Shown here: positions 53,048 to 64,000 of the stretch, one piece after another
Position numbering within the stretch: the stretch's first letter is position 1
How the letters are laid out: the number at the start of each line of letters is the position of its first letter
Source of the DNA: Pseudocercospora fijiensis CIRAD86
Taxonomy: Eukaryota > Ascomycota > Dothideomycetes > Mycosphaerellales > Mycosphaerellaceae
DNA: 64,000 nucleotides
Reading direction: 5' to 3'
Assembly: GCF_000340215.1 (NCBI RefSeq)
Contig: NW_006921536.1
Coordinates: 384,886-448,885, forward strand
Notes under the pieces: generated by a model
What the model was told of the DNA's origin: nothing
What the model saw: only the letters and a program-made list of their open reading frames with translations
The model's database searches: none
Position numbers and translations under genes: made by a program

Positions 53048-56000
53048 TAGTATTCGATCTACCCTTTAAGGGCAGCAGCTAGATAGTCCTTATTTTAAGC
53101 TTTTAGCGGTATAGCTACGAAAAACTATCGATTTAACTATATTACGCCCGAAGAACGGGACCTATACGTACCATTCTACTAAAACAACCGTACCAATTAT
53201 TAAGCAAGGCCTTCTATACGGCCTATTATACTAAGTTAAGTACATTAGGCCGATACTCGCTAATTCCGCTATATCCGCACTATAAGGGGCTATAATATAT
53301 TATTAGTGCTACCCCTTATTACGATAGCCGGTTTATTACGAAGCAACAACAACCGTGCTGCCGCTAGCAGCGCTAGCAATAACAACGCTAGTAGTACAGT
53401 ACCTACTAAAGTGCCTACTAAAGCACCTACTAAAGTACCTACTAAAGAGCCTACTACTAGGCCTGCCGAAGAACCTATAGTTCTAGGCGACGATCTAGAA
53501 TTGCCTATTAACGACATTCTTAACAACATTATTAATCGACGATATAGCTAACTAGCCTTTAGCCCCTAGCTAGTAGCGAGACTTTAAGAAGCTACCTAAA
53601 ACAGGCTCGCTACTCTACGTTAAGAACAATAGCTAAAGGACAACCTCCTCGAAATTCGCCGCCTTTAGGAGGCCCTAACAACTAATACTAAGCCGATAGC
53701 AGGGCCTTCCTTACTATTAGTCCTAGTCTAGAAGAAGGATGCTAAACTTAAGGACTATACCGTATTTAATAGCTCTAGCCGAAAGCAGTACAACGACTAC
53801 ATTCGTAACTGTAAGCTTAACTAGCGCAACGCACTAAGAGCGCTACTAGACGACTATTCCTTAGTCGTACACGCTATATAGTATATTAATAGCGACCCTA
53901 AGCGTATATAGGATAACTATTTTGATTCCCTTTACGACTAGACCGCTATTTAATAGCAGGATTACAAGACTATTATGCTAAACACCCTTAGCAACCCTAT
54001 ATTGCGCTAGTAGCACGCCTAAGACTAATACCTACGTGCTAAGCAAAAGGCCGACTAAACCTCTCGATCCTTCGAGGCCTATCTAAAGACCCTTAAGGAC
54101 GATTTGCTACCTAAGACCGACTCTATCTAGATATCTGAGATACGACCTAAACTAAGGTAGGAACTAGTCCTTAAATTAGACCGCCGCCGTGTGTTCGAAC
54201 AGGCTAATCTTATACGCATTCAATTTATAGTTAAAGTAGAGACTATAGAGCGTATAGTATAGCTATAGCAACGGTTGGAATCTAAGATACGACTATCTGC
54301 TAACTGTAGCCGCGGTAGAAACCAAGGAGGTACTCCCTAAACTAACACTACTAATAATGGAAACAGTAACGACTAACGTAGAAGAGGCAGGGGCCGATAC
54401 TGCGGTAGAAACCCCTAGCGAGGAAGAGGATAAGGAAGGGGCTTATTTCTATATACCCCTAATCGTTTATCTAATTCTAGTACTAATTCGAGCGGACCTA
54501 GCGGTGCCCTAACTAGATACAAGTGCTTTAATTGTGATAGCACTACTTATTTACTAGGCTAATATAATAGGCCTCGAGACTAGGCCCGAGTCGACCGTGC
54601 TGCCGCTAAATACCGAAAGTACCTCTTAGCCGCTAATGCTACCCCTATTAGCCCTTCTAACTATTCGAAAAAAGAATAAGCGCCGCACTAACTATTAGCC
54701 TTATACGGCGTAAGACTATCGACATTGTGCTAGCTATTATATGTACCTGTCTTATATCTAGGCGCGATACTAACTATAAGGCAAAGGTTATACTAGACCC
54801 CGGAAATTCAGTTAGCGCCCTTATTAACTATCGCTTAGCTAAGCAATTAGACCTTCGATAACTGCCGAAGACTAACCTACTAACCCTTGCTTAGTTTAAT
54901 AACGCTCGGCACTTAACCTATAGGGCCTACTATGTTCCTATAGTTCTAAAAGACGACCTCGGAAATAAACGCCTACTAAACTTTACTGCCTACGCGGTAG
55001 ACATAGACAGCCTCCTATCCGACATTGTTATTAGTAACCCTGTTCTTAAGTACTATGCTGTAGTTATAGACTTAGGCAGTTAATAATAGCGATTTAGAAT
55101 CGCTAGGAAGGAGGATATTAAACACATCGACATTAGCGAGTGTCCTAACGATATTAGGGTCCTGTTTATTAGCAACCTAACACTAGCCTCCGCCTTAGCT
55201 AATCTAACTACCGACCTGCTTAGTAGTAATAACGATGAACCTGTGCCCCCTAATAGCATAGACCCTAATTAGCTTGCTCGCATACTAGAGCCTATTCGAG
55301 AGACCTATATTAATGTGTTTAAACACTACTTAGCATCGACATTGCCTATATTTAAAGAGACGGATTATAAGATTGATATTATAGAGGGTAAAGAGGTTCC
55401 TTTTAGCCCCCTCTACAACCTTAGTAAACGAGAGCTTGCTATATTGCGTAAGTATCTAGAGGAAAACCTAGCTAATAGCCGGATACGGTATAGTAACAGC
55501 CCTACTAGTGCCCCTATCCTATTCGTACTAAAGAAGGATAGTAGCCTGCGCCTATGTGTTAATTACCGTAGACTTAATGCTGTTACTATTAAAGACCGCT
55601 GTCTACTTCCGCTTATTAATAAGACTCTCGATCGCCTTTCTAGTGCCTACTACTATACTATATTAGACATTAAGGATGTATACTATCGCATCCGCATCCG
55701 TAAGGGCGATAAATAGAAGACAGCCTTTCGCACTCGTTATAGCTATTTTAAGTACTTAGTTATACTATTTAGGCTAGCTAATGCCCCTACTATATTCTAG
55801 TCCTATATCAATCGGGCCCTATTAGGCCTATTAGATTACCTCTATATAGTTTACCTAGATAACATCCTAGTTTATATATACTTACCCGACATTGCGGAGT
55901 ACTAGGCTATAGTCTATAAGGTGCTCGATCGTCTAAGAACCTATAGCTTGTATTATAAGCCTTCTAAATGCACCTTTGCTACTAAAGAGGTGTTATTCCT

Positions 56001-59000
56001 TGGCTTCCTTATATCAACTAAGGGTGTTAGGGCTAATCCTAATCGGATTAAAACCATTACTAAATAGCCTATTCCTACGTTAATTAAGGAGCTATAGTCG
56101 TTCCTCGGTTTTGCTAACTTCTATCGCCGATTTATTAAGGGCTATTCGAGGCATGTAATGCTACTAACTAAGCTTACTAAAACCAAGGCCAACCCGACTA
56201 GAGAGTTTAAATAGACTAATAGAGTACAAGCCGCTTTTAACGGTTTAAAGCGGCGCTTTACTAAAGTCCCCTTATTGCACTATTTCGTACTAAGCAAACA
56301 GATCCGCATTAAGACTAACGCTTTACAGTTTGCTATATCAGCCATTATGTTATAATAGGCTAATAACAATTACTAGCACCCGATTGCCTTCTTCTCGAAG
56401 AAGATAATTAACGCTAAGCGTCGCTACGAAACCTACGAGCAAGAGCTACTAGCTATTGTCGAGGCCTTTAAGCATTAGAGGCACTACCTCGATAGGGCTC
56501 AATATACAATACAGGTCTATATAGACTATAACAACCTCCGTAGCATTACTAAGGTTACTAGGGTTATAGGTCGATAGGCTAGATAGGCCGTCTACCTCGC
56601 TGGGTTCGATTTTAATGTATTATACCGGCTAGGCGTAAGTAACCCTGCCGATAGCCTATCGAGGCGACCTAATTACGATAGCGAAACCTAATACATTAAT
56701 TCTTTGTTTCTAACCCTGCAGCATAAGATCGCTATAGCCCGTATTGTTAATAAGCAAGCGTAGGATAAGCGGCTTACCGGACTCCGCGACGGCTTAAAGT
56801 ATATTAATGCTCTTGCTATATTAATAGTACGTATTAAGGCAAGGGCTAAGGACATAGATAGGAGAAGTTATAATAACTCCCTAGTCGATATCGTAATATA
56901 TAGTAACAGCGATAGTACTAATGCAGTTAATCCGGCTACTAGTGCTATTAGATGCATACAATACGTACCTCGTTTAATAGCGAGGGTGCTATTAAATAAC
57001 CTTACAAATAGGGATAGTCAATCGTTTATAGATAAGCTATTATAGGCTTAGCAGAGGGACGCCTTTGCTACTAAACGTATCGATAAGCTTATAAGTAGGC
57101 GAAAGACTCGATCTAGTAAGAGTAACAATTAGTCGATCGATAACAAAGGTTATTTGAAGTTTAAGGGCAGATACTATGTCCCCGCTAAACATTCGATCCG
57201 ACAAGAGCTTCTTAAGCGACACTATAATAGTAAGCTTGCCGGTTACTATAGCATAGAGAGGTCGCACGAGCTACTATCGCGCATATACTACTAGCTAAAT
57301 AGTAAGCGGGACATAAAGGAATACGTTAACACGTATACCGTGTATTAACGTATTAAGGCACTAAAACATTAGCCTTTTAGCGAGTTGTCCTTATTACTAA
57401 TCCCTTATAAGCCATTTGTAGAGCTTATAATAGACTTTATTATAGGCCTTCTACCTACTAAACGCAGGGATAGTAAGGACATCTTTGATGCTATCCTTAT
57501 TATAGTAGATCGGTTTACTAAAGGCGCTCGATATATCCCGGTACGGAAGGATTGGACTGCTATTAATATAGTAGAGGCTCTATAGAGCAATATCTTCTAT
57601 ACCTATTAGGGGACCCCTAAGGGGATAGTCTCTAACCGGGGTACGACATTCACATCCTATTATTAGAGCGAGATATGCCTACAGCTAAGACTGAAGCATC
57701 GGCTATTAATAGCCTTCTATCTATAGACTAACGGTCAAACAGAGAGGCAGAATGCTACCCTATAGTAGTACCTACGCAGTTATATTAACGAGAACCCTAA
57801 CGACTAGGTTAACCTCCTATAGCCTATAGAATTCGTATACAACAATAGTGTACACTTATCTACTAAGGTTTCGCTATACATAGCTATAATAGGTTAGAAC
57901 GCTGCTATACTACAAGACCCCCTGTCGCTCGAGGCCGAGCGTAAGGAAAGGGAAGCGCGTTAAGTACCCGAAACACTAGCGGCTATTAAGAGGGTTTAAA
58001 AGATGCGAGAGATTCACGCTAAGTTGGCTAACAAACTAGCAAAGGCCTAGGCATATTAGAAGGCCTACTATAACAAACACTACATACTAATAACTTTCAA
58101 GCAAGGCGACATAGTTATACTAAGCACTAAGAACCTCCGTATCCGCAAACACCTGTTACCTAACGGAAAAACAAGGCCTAAGCTCGCACTAAGATACATT
58201 AGTCTATTCCGCATTCGAGAAGTTAAGGGCTCCTCCGCGTAGGCCTATTAGTTGTAGCTTCCTCCTTATTACACTATCTATAATACCTTCTATATATCCC
58301 TCCTTAAGCTATATAACCTACGCGAGGGGGATGAAGCCCCTACTAAACACGAAGATATACTAGCGGATAGTAAAGAGCTATAGTCTATAGAACGTATCCT
58401 AAAGCACCGGACTAGGCAAGGCAAGAAGGAGTACCTGCTAAGATAGCAAGGCTATTTACTAGAATAGGACTTATAGGAAGCTGAAGACTCCTTTAAGGAT
58501 ATAACCGAGTTGTTAGATAAGTATTAGACTAGCGTAAAGAACGAGAAGAAGGCTAAAAGCTTATAATGTTACTACTAAGGCCTAGGATTAATGCTACCCC
58601 CGGGGTGCTATTAGCTAACTAATTAGAAGCAAGCAATTGTTAGTAACAAAGGACAATAAGACTACACTACTATAGTAAACGCGCACCGAGTGTTAACAAG
58701 CGCGCTACGACGCGTTAACTAATTGCCTGCTCTTTTAAGGATTCTACCTCTTTACTAACGCGCCCTACAGGTCCCCCTCTTATTCCCTTATTCCGTCGAG
58801 GCCTTAAGGCCTAGGCAATCGGCGTAGCCGGCGCGGCTATATTAGTAATAGTGTTGCGGGGTATGTTGTTATTTAAGAAAGGAAGGACACCGCTATATTA
58901 GTAACGGTATTGCCGAGTTGTTGTTAGTTAAAGGAGGTAAAGTTAGCGCTAAGACGACTAGCGCTGCTATTGTTAACATTACTTGCTATTATCGCTGCGC

Positions 59001-59774
59001 CTATAGACACAACCTTACCTACACTACGAGCCTAAGGCACCTTTAATCAAAACTTTAATTAAAGCTTGAGCCTATTAAAGGTTTAATTAAAACTTTAAGG
59101 CTAAGTCAAAACTTTAACTAAGTTAAAAGATTGAGCGACTAATAGACTAACTAAGGGCAAAACTATAGAGCTAAGCTAGCCGGGGTCGATCTTGCGGACA
59201 ATAGGTTACTCCTCGATCTATCTAATCCTTTAAGCGAGGCGAACCTCTACTACTGCACTTATAATAGCCTTTACCTATAGAAACTAGACGAGCTGTGTTT
59301 TTTGAAAAGATAAGATAAGATTGACACTTAAAGGCTACTAAACCTAGCTAATTAGGGCTAGCGAAACTACGAATAATAAGAACAACCCTCGGAACGGACA
59401 AACCCTCGGAGCGGACATTTCTAGGTCTTTTAGAGTAGACGCAGAGAACTCGGTACGACATTACTTAGAGCGGAGGCAGGGCTGTAATACCTCGTACGTC
59501 TACCTGTTATAGCAGGGAAGACGCGCTCGTGTTATAATTAGTCGAAGGCCCTCAATTCTCGTAGATATATATCACTTTATTGTATATAAGAATAGCGTAG
59601 TTAGAGTTGCACGTTGTATTAGAAGTGAGGTTTAACATAGTTACATAATCGGTAGTTAAGTGTTTAATTTAGCGTAGGCTAAGCAGCTTACTAGACCTGC
59701 TAAGTTAGCGGCAATAGAGATTAGATAGGGACATAGACAGGCTACGAGGGCGCGGCCTTTAGAAGGGAAGCGTA

Positions 59775-59971
59775 TATTAGAGCTAAAGAGGCTACCTGTA
59801 ATTGGTATGTAATTAGGCCGAGTAAAGCTAGGGTCTTAGTGCCTTAGGCAGGGCTTGGCGCTTGGCGTTAGGCCAACTAGCCTGCCTTCCTCCCTCTCCT
59901 CTTAGATCTCTATCGAATACTACCTATACCTACTACTACCCTATCTACCTACTAACATAACCCTTCTTATA
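59775..59971 (+). repeat. 3' LTR of chromovirus, 197 bp, RIP-mutated
   Basis: Same length as the 5' LTR, starting TATTAGAGCT in place of TGTCAGAGCC. All 13 differences are transitions in RIP context. Confidence 0.92.
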
Positions 59972-59976
59972 ATGTA
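59972..59976 (+). repeat. Target site duplication of LTR element (ATGTA), right
   Basis: It pairs with the ATGTA before the 5' LTR. Confidence 0.9.
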
Positions 59977-59989
59977 TATTATACGGTAT

Positions 59990-62945
59990 ATATAGGGGTC
60001 GGAAATAAAGGTGTTATATACACCTATAGGGCCTATAATTATAGGTTATTAGTGCTAATTAGGGTCGCTACCGCTAGCGGCTAGCACCTAGCCGCCGTAC
60101 TACACTACTAGTAGTCGTACTATATTATTAGCCCTCGTACTGCCTACGAGAGGTATTATATTAGTACTACGAGAACCGCGTCTTATCGCGTTACTATCGC
60201 ACTTACTATACTAACCGCTATACAAAATGCGATAGATTAAGAAGTAGTAGAAGGGCTAGAGATGCAGCAATAGTACGAGGGCTAGGTAATGAAAATTAGA
60301 CAAGGAAGAGCCGTATCTCTAGCGGAACGATAATAGCGTAGAGTATATATCTATAGAGGATATAATAGACTATTTTGTATATAGAATTCCTCCTCTTTCT
60401 ATAGCAGACTGCCTATTAGATTCCATCTCTTATATAGACCTATTTCTATCGAATTCCGCTATCTATTACTATATCCGACAGCTTGTCTTTAAGTTAATAA
60501 TAATAGGCTATTCTTAGCAAGCGTAAGCGTAGTAAAGACGCCTATTAGTCTCTCGTTACTCGAGAGATTATCTAAGGCAAGACACACCCTCTAGTAACTT
60601 ATAACTTCTATAGTAATGTCTAGTGTTTAAACGCTAAGACTCGGACGATCTACTATCTTAAGAAGTGCAAGTTGTTACTAGAAGAGCACTAGCCTGTCTA
60701 TTAGCCTTACCTTGTTGCTAAAGATCCAGATATTAAGCTAGTATCTAATCTACTAGATAGTAATAGAGATAAGGAGCCCTTTACGCCTAGGCTATAGCAA
60801 ACGACCCTTATTATCGGTAATAATAGCTATATCGACTTTATAACTCTAGAAGACTATAAGAATACTTATAAGAGGGTTGCTAAGTAGGTGTTTGCCTCTA
60901 GTAACTAGTTGAGTATTACTAAGCATCTAACCTTCGCTATATAGTTAAAGAAACTAAGACTAGCCTTTAAACCTCCGACCCGCTAGTAGCTTATATACAA
61001 GTATCTGCCTCGTATTTACGAGGAATTAAAGGCGGAGATAGAAGCTAATATCTCGAAGAGCTATTAAATTACTTTCGTAACTAATAGGTAGACTAATAAT
61101 AGTAGGAGGTCGAATACTAACTATCTCGCGGTTACGCCTCGAGTAGTATACTTCGTCGGTTCTAAGAAAGTCGGCATTTATCGTAGTACTATAGAGCACT
61201 ATACTAAAGGCCTTCGGAAGGCGATAGAGCTATATAGCGATAAAGTAGTCGCTTTGACTGCTAACAATACGAATGTTATAGCGGCTATAGCGAAATTAGT
61301 ATATCGAAGATTAAATATAGAAGTCGGACCCCTACTAGGCTGCGAGCGGACCGCCCCTTTCCGTCTTATCTACGCTTATCTATTAGGCTGTTAGATACGC
61401 TAACCCTAAATAGGTTAGGCTTTATAAACCTGAAATTATTACGATTAGGTGCTGTTCTTATAAAGTTAAACTTCTTATAGACGACATTTACCGATACTAT
61501 ACTATCGACGAGTTCTTTACGCGCCTACTAGCGGTATCTAACTACTTTAAGAACACCCTCCTACTATTCGAACTGCTGTTAGACATTAGTAAGGGCAAGG
61601 TACGGCGGTTTTAGTTACTAGGAGAGACCCGCTAGTAGGGCAAGCTATACTACGCGAAGGCAGTCTTCGAGAACCGCAACCACATTTAAGAGCTTCGTAT
61701 ACAAGAACACCGCCTACTAGAAGGCTAGAACAAGGCTAGTGCTTCTTAGAAGTTAGCCTAGCAGGCGGTCTATTAGATTACTAAGCGTAGTAACTTCTAG
61801 AAGCAATTAGATAACTATATTAGGCTAATAGAGCCCTTCCTTTAAGTTACTATCTCTCTCGAAGCCGACAAACTACTATTATCTTATATCTATAGTTGCT
61901 TTAAGTAGCTTTATAACACCTCCTAGAACAACCCCTTTATTAGTAATAAAGAACTCGAAGAGATAATCGATTTGCGATATAAGGAGCTATATAGGCCTAT
62001 TATACTTATCGCCTATCTTGCTAACGCAAAGGAGCGATAACACCCTTAACGATAGGATATTATTGTCGGTATAGAAGAGTTAACCGCCTATATAGACTTC
62101 TTAACTACATATTGCCGCCGGCAAGGCCGAAGTAGCTTACTGCCTAGTTATAAGCATACACCTAAGTCTCGCTTAGAGGTCGAGTCTCGTATAGCCGGTC
62201 TCCTTGCTAATCTCTTTACCTTACGCAACCGCGGAGGCGTCTTTACTAATTCTATTATATAGGCTTCTGCGAAGGCAATAACTCCGTTACGATAGTAGCA
62301 TAACCTCGTTAAAGACCACTTTCCGGAGCTGTCTGTCTTATATATGCTAGCACTATCTATCTGTCTAACAACTAGCGCTGCTAAGCGTAACTAGTCGGCT
62401 TATAGCTTTATTATTAACCTCCGCCGCAATCGACTATCCTTAGAGGTCGCAGAGATGCTAGTCTATTGCTATTAGAACCTCCGGATTAAGTACAAGATTA
62501 AGGACAATATACTAGACGACGATAACTTCGACTTACTATAAGACATGCTTCGAGAGCTATATAAAAAGAGCTAACTATCTTAGATTCAATATAATACTGA
62601 GTCTATTAACTAAGACTTCGACACGCAGCCGTAGAGTCCGCTATATATAGAAGATAGCGACGACGAGGGTTACAAAGTAGCTACCGAAGAGGCGGCGATA
62701 GCACTTCTATAAGCCTCTACTACTTAGTCTTAGTCTACTTAGTCTGTCTAGTCTTACTATATTGAATACCATTCTATACACTAAGTATCACTTAGTAGCT
62801 ATTATCTCCTTTTGTATATACACTTATACACTAAACTAGACTCGGTCTAGTACGGACTATATATACTAGGTATATACCTGTATATTATATGGTATATATA
62901 GAGGCTATTTTTAGTATACCGTATATCTATATCCCTACTTTACTA
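59990..62945 (+). mobile_element. RIP-dead hAT-family DNA transposon
   Basis: Plus-strand reading, allowing stops at former Trp/Gln codons, gives a BED-type finger region (~60610-60690: CxxC-like, then IYYLKKCKLLLEEH). Next come TKHLTFAIQLKKLRLAFKPP (~60915-60975), FVTNRQTNNSRRSNTNYLAV (~61073-61135, RNase H-like core of hAT), VVALTANNTNV and VFENRNHIQELR (~61665). The C-terminal dimerisation domain is FPELSVLYMLALSICLTTSA followed by RRNRLSLEVAEMLVYCYQNL (~62320-62485). Ends are uncertain: TATAGGGG(TCGGAAATA) near 59990 and, reversed, AGTAGGGATATAGATATA near 62935 could be eroded inverted repeats. No clear 8-bp duplication was found. Not functional. Confidence 0.65.
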
Positions 62946-64000
62946 ACATCTGCTTTAACGATGCACTTGTGAATCTAATCTACGTAGCTAGAATATAGCT
63001 AAATAGGAAAACAGAGGTGAAGTAGCTAAATCGTAGAGTAGGGAAGGAAGGTGCGAGTCTTAGCGCGGGAAGTGAATGTTCGTTAGCACTATTCGAGATC
63101 TTTAGGTAAAGGATTAGGTAGAGTGGTATGTAATTAGTGGATCGGAGGTCGGCAAAAGAACCCTAAATTTAACTGTATTACGTGTACTAATCTATTCCGC
63201 TACTACTACTACCGCGGAACGTAATCCTTAATATATAAAGGCCTAAACGGAGGTAGGATACTAGGGGATATAGACGTAGTAGGGACCTTTAGAAATAGTC
63301 AATTTAGCTACTAGCTTCCAAATAAGCGCTAGCTCCTAACCGTTAAGTAAAGGATTAATATAGCGCTTTTTACGGACCTTTAGAAGAGGCTAATTTATAT
63401 ATAATCGAAAGCGGTTTAGTATAGTAAGGAGCCTCTATTCTAGACCTTCTAGAGGTATAGACCTTAGCTCTTATAGACCTATAGGCATATACTAAACAAC
63501 TATAGAAACTAGAGCTATTATAGTTACTATAGCTATAGTAACGGTCGTTGCTATTACGAGTAAATACCTCGAGGAAGATAGTAGTAATAAGGACTAGTAG
63601 GCGTAGAGGGAGGGTAAATCTGTACGTAAATAGTAGTACCGCCAGTCAAGACGTAACCGACTATTTAAACTAGCGAGAGTCTATAGGAAATAGTACTTCG
63701 ACCTTCTTAGTTATCTAAAGGCTAATATTAAGAGTAACTTCCGCTTTATAAGGCCCGAGTTAATAGAGCTAGTAGACCTACTTAATATTAGTTTAATCGT
63801 ATTACTAGTTAGCCTCTATTGAATTGTATAGCAGTAGTGTAGGCTGAACTGTATTGTGTTCGTTGTGTTCTATTTAAACTAGTGACTATCCTAGGTATAT
63901 ATATATTCAGTCCTTCCTATTGTCGAGTATCCCTACTATTGTCGGCTACTCCGACAATAGTATCGGTATATCCGATAGTTCTAGGGGCGCCGTATTACGC
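62946..64000. other. RIP-degraded transposon debris to the window end
   Basis: AT/TpA-rich with stops in all frames. At about 63660-63790 the plus strand reads YFDLLSYLKANIKSNFRFIR, PELIELVDLLNI, which recalls the N-terminal part of fungal PIF/Harbinger-like transposases, but too little is present to be sure. It may continue beyond the window. Confidence 0.45.
63935..63977. repeat. Two adjacent short hairpins
   Basis: An 11-bp perfect stem (ACTATTGTCGG / CCGACAATAGT) with a 5-nt loop lies at 63935-63961, and a 6-bp stem (TATCGG / CCGATA) with a 5-nt loop at 63961-63977. It lies in degraded repeat DNA, so it is probably part of a transposon terminus. Confidence 0.7.

Larger units (their letters stand above)
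52851..59971 (+). mobile_element. Complete but RIP-inactivated Ty3/gypsy retrotransposon (chromovirus)
   Basis: A 7.1-kb element with 197-bp LTRs and a 5-bp target duplication. The plus strand holds gag-pol with many TAG/TAA stops at Trp and Gln positions. In order: gag (about 53.7-54.6 kb) ending in a Cys-knuckle (YKCFNCDSTTY, His and last Cys mutated); protease (LDPGNSVSALI, ~54790); reverse transcriptase (SAPILFVLKKDSSLRLCVNY, ~55510; VYLDNILVY, ~55850, for YLDDILVY); RNase H (~56.3-56.7 kb); integrase (~57.15-57.95 kb, with IDFIIGLLP, SNRGTTF for SDRG and TNGQTERQN). Last comes a chromodomain-like end (SIERILKHRTRQGKKEYLL...QGYLLEQ, ~58385-58470), which marks chromoviruses. About 1.2 kb of untranslated sequence precedes the 3' LTR. 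It cannot move on its own. Confidence 0.93.

Noticed and set aside
53290..53551. Gly/Thr/Pro-repeat frames (KVPTKAPTKVPTKEP) in the chromovirus
   Set aside because: They lie in the leader/gag region of the retroelement and stop at once; part of the dead element rather than a gene.

Overview
The window is nuclear DNA of a filamentous ascomycete (Pezizomycotina). A Dothideomycete is my best guess, but the sequence does not prove it. Signs of the group are spliceosomal introns of 49-70 nt with GTRNGY donors, CTRAY branch points and YAG acceptors; ascomycete housekeeping genes; and transposons carrying the repeat-induced point mutation (RIP) signature, with CpA/TpG changed to TpA, Trp and Gln codons turned into stops, and CpG spared. 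A run of about 100 N at 42.8 kb shows this is a draft assembly.

Layout. 0.7-4.4 kb: an SDR-like reductase, a tandem pair of fungal F-box/2EXR-like genes (one broken) and a truncated MFS transporter. 4.6-10.1 kb: RIP-degraded heterochromatin made of 12-bp satellite arrays with a 5'-truncated LINE in the middle. 11.1-21.3 kb: D-2-hydroxyglutarate/D-lactate dehydrogenase and proteasome alpha4 as a divergent pair, an unknown conserved gene, the SUMO-activating subunit Aos1 and a 14-TM MFS drug transporter. 21.46-24.63 kb: a RIP-killed pogo/Fot1 element next to a decapitated cell-surface protein gene. 26.5-38.7 kb: Pho88, adenylosuccinate synthetase, a ZUFSP/Mug105-type deubiquitinase, a sugar transporter, TFIIH helicase Ssl2/XPB and two small membrane-protein genes. 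38.94-39.56 kb: a 619-bp TIR element. 40-46 kb: accessory genes, namely an NLR (NACHT) fragment, a glycine-zipper protein, an SRA-YDG gene cut by the assembly gap, a protein with a repeated KPLTW motif and a frameshifted GNAT acetyltransferase. 46.3-51.3 kb: dynamin Vps1 and V-ATPase subunit A. 52.85-64.0 kb: a complete but RIP-dead Ty3/gypsy chromovirus with both LTRs and target duplication, then a dead hAT transposon and further transposon debris.

Gene coordinates run from start codon to stop codon across introns that I placed by splice signals, frame continuity and family sequence. Most housekeeping models close exactly in frame; Vps1, for example, gives 704 codons over six exons. No tRNA, rRNA or CRISPR was recognised.

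The most interesting points are two LTRs of one element whose 13 differences are all RIP transitions; 27 perfect copies of a 12-bp repeat with no RIP target dinucleotide; a VMA1 intron at the codon next to the yeast VDE intein site; a methionine-rich tail on Aos1; the KPLTW-repeat protein; and an SRA-domain gene in a RIP-marked genome. I did not find a multi-gene system that I could defend as new.
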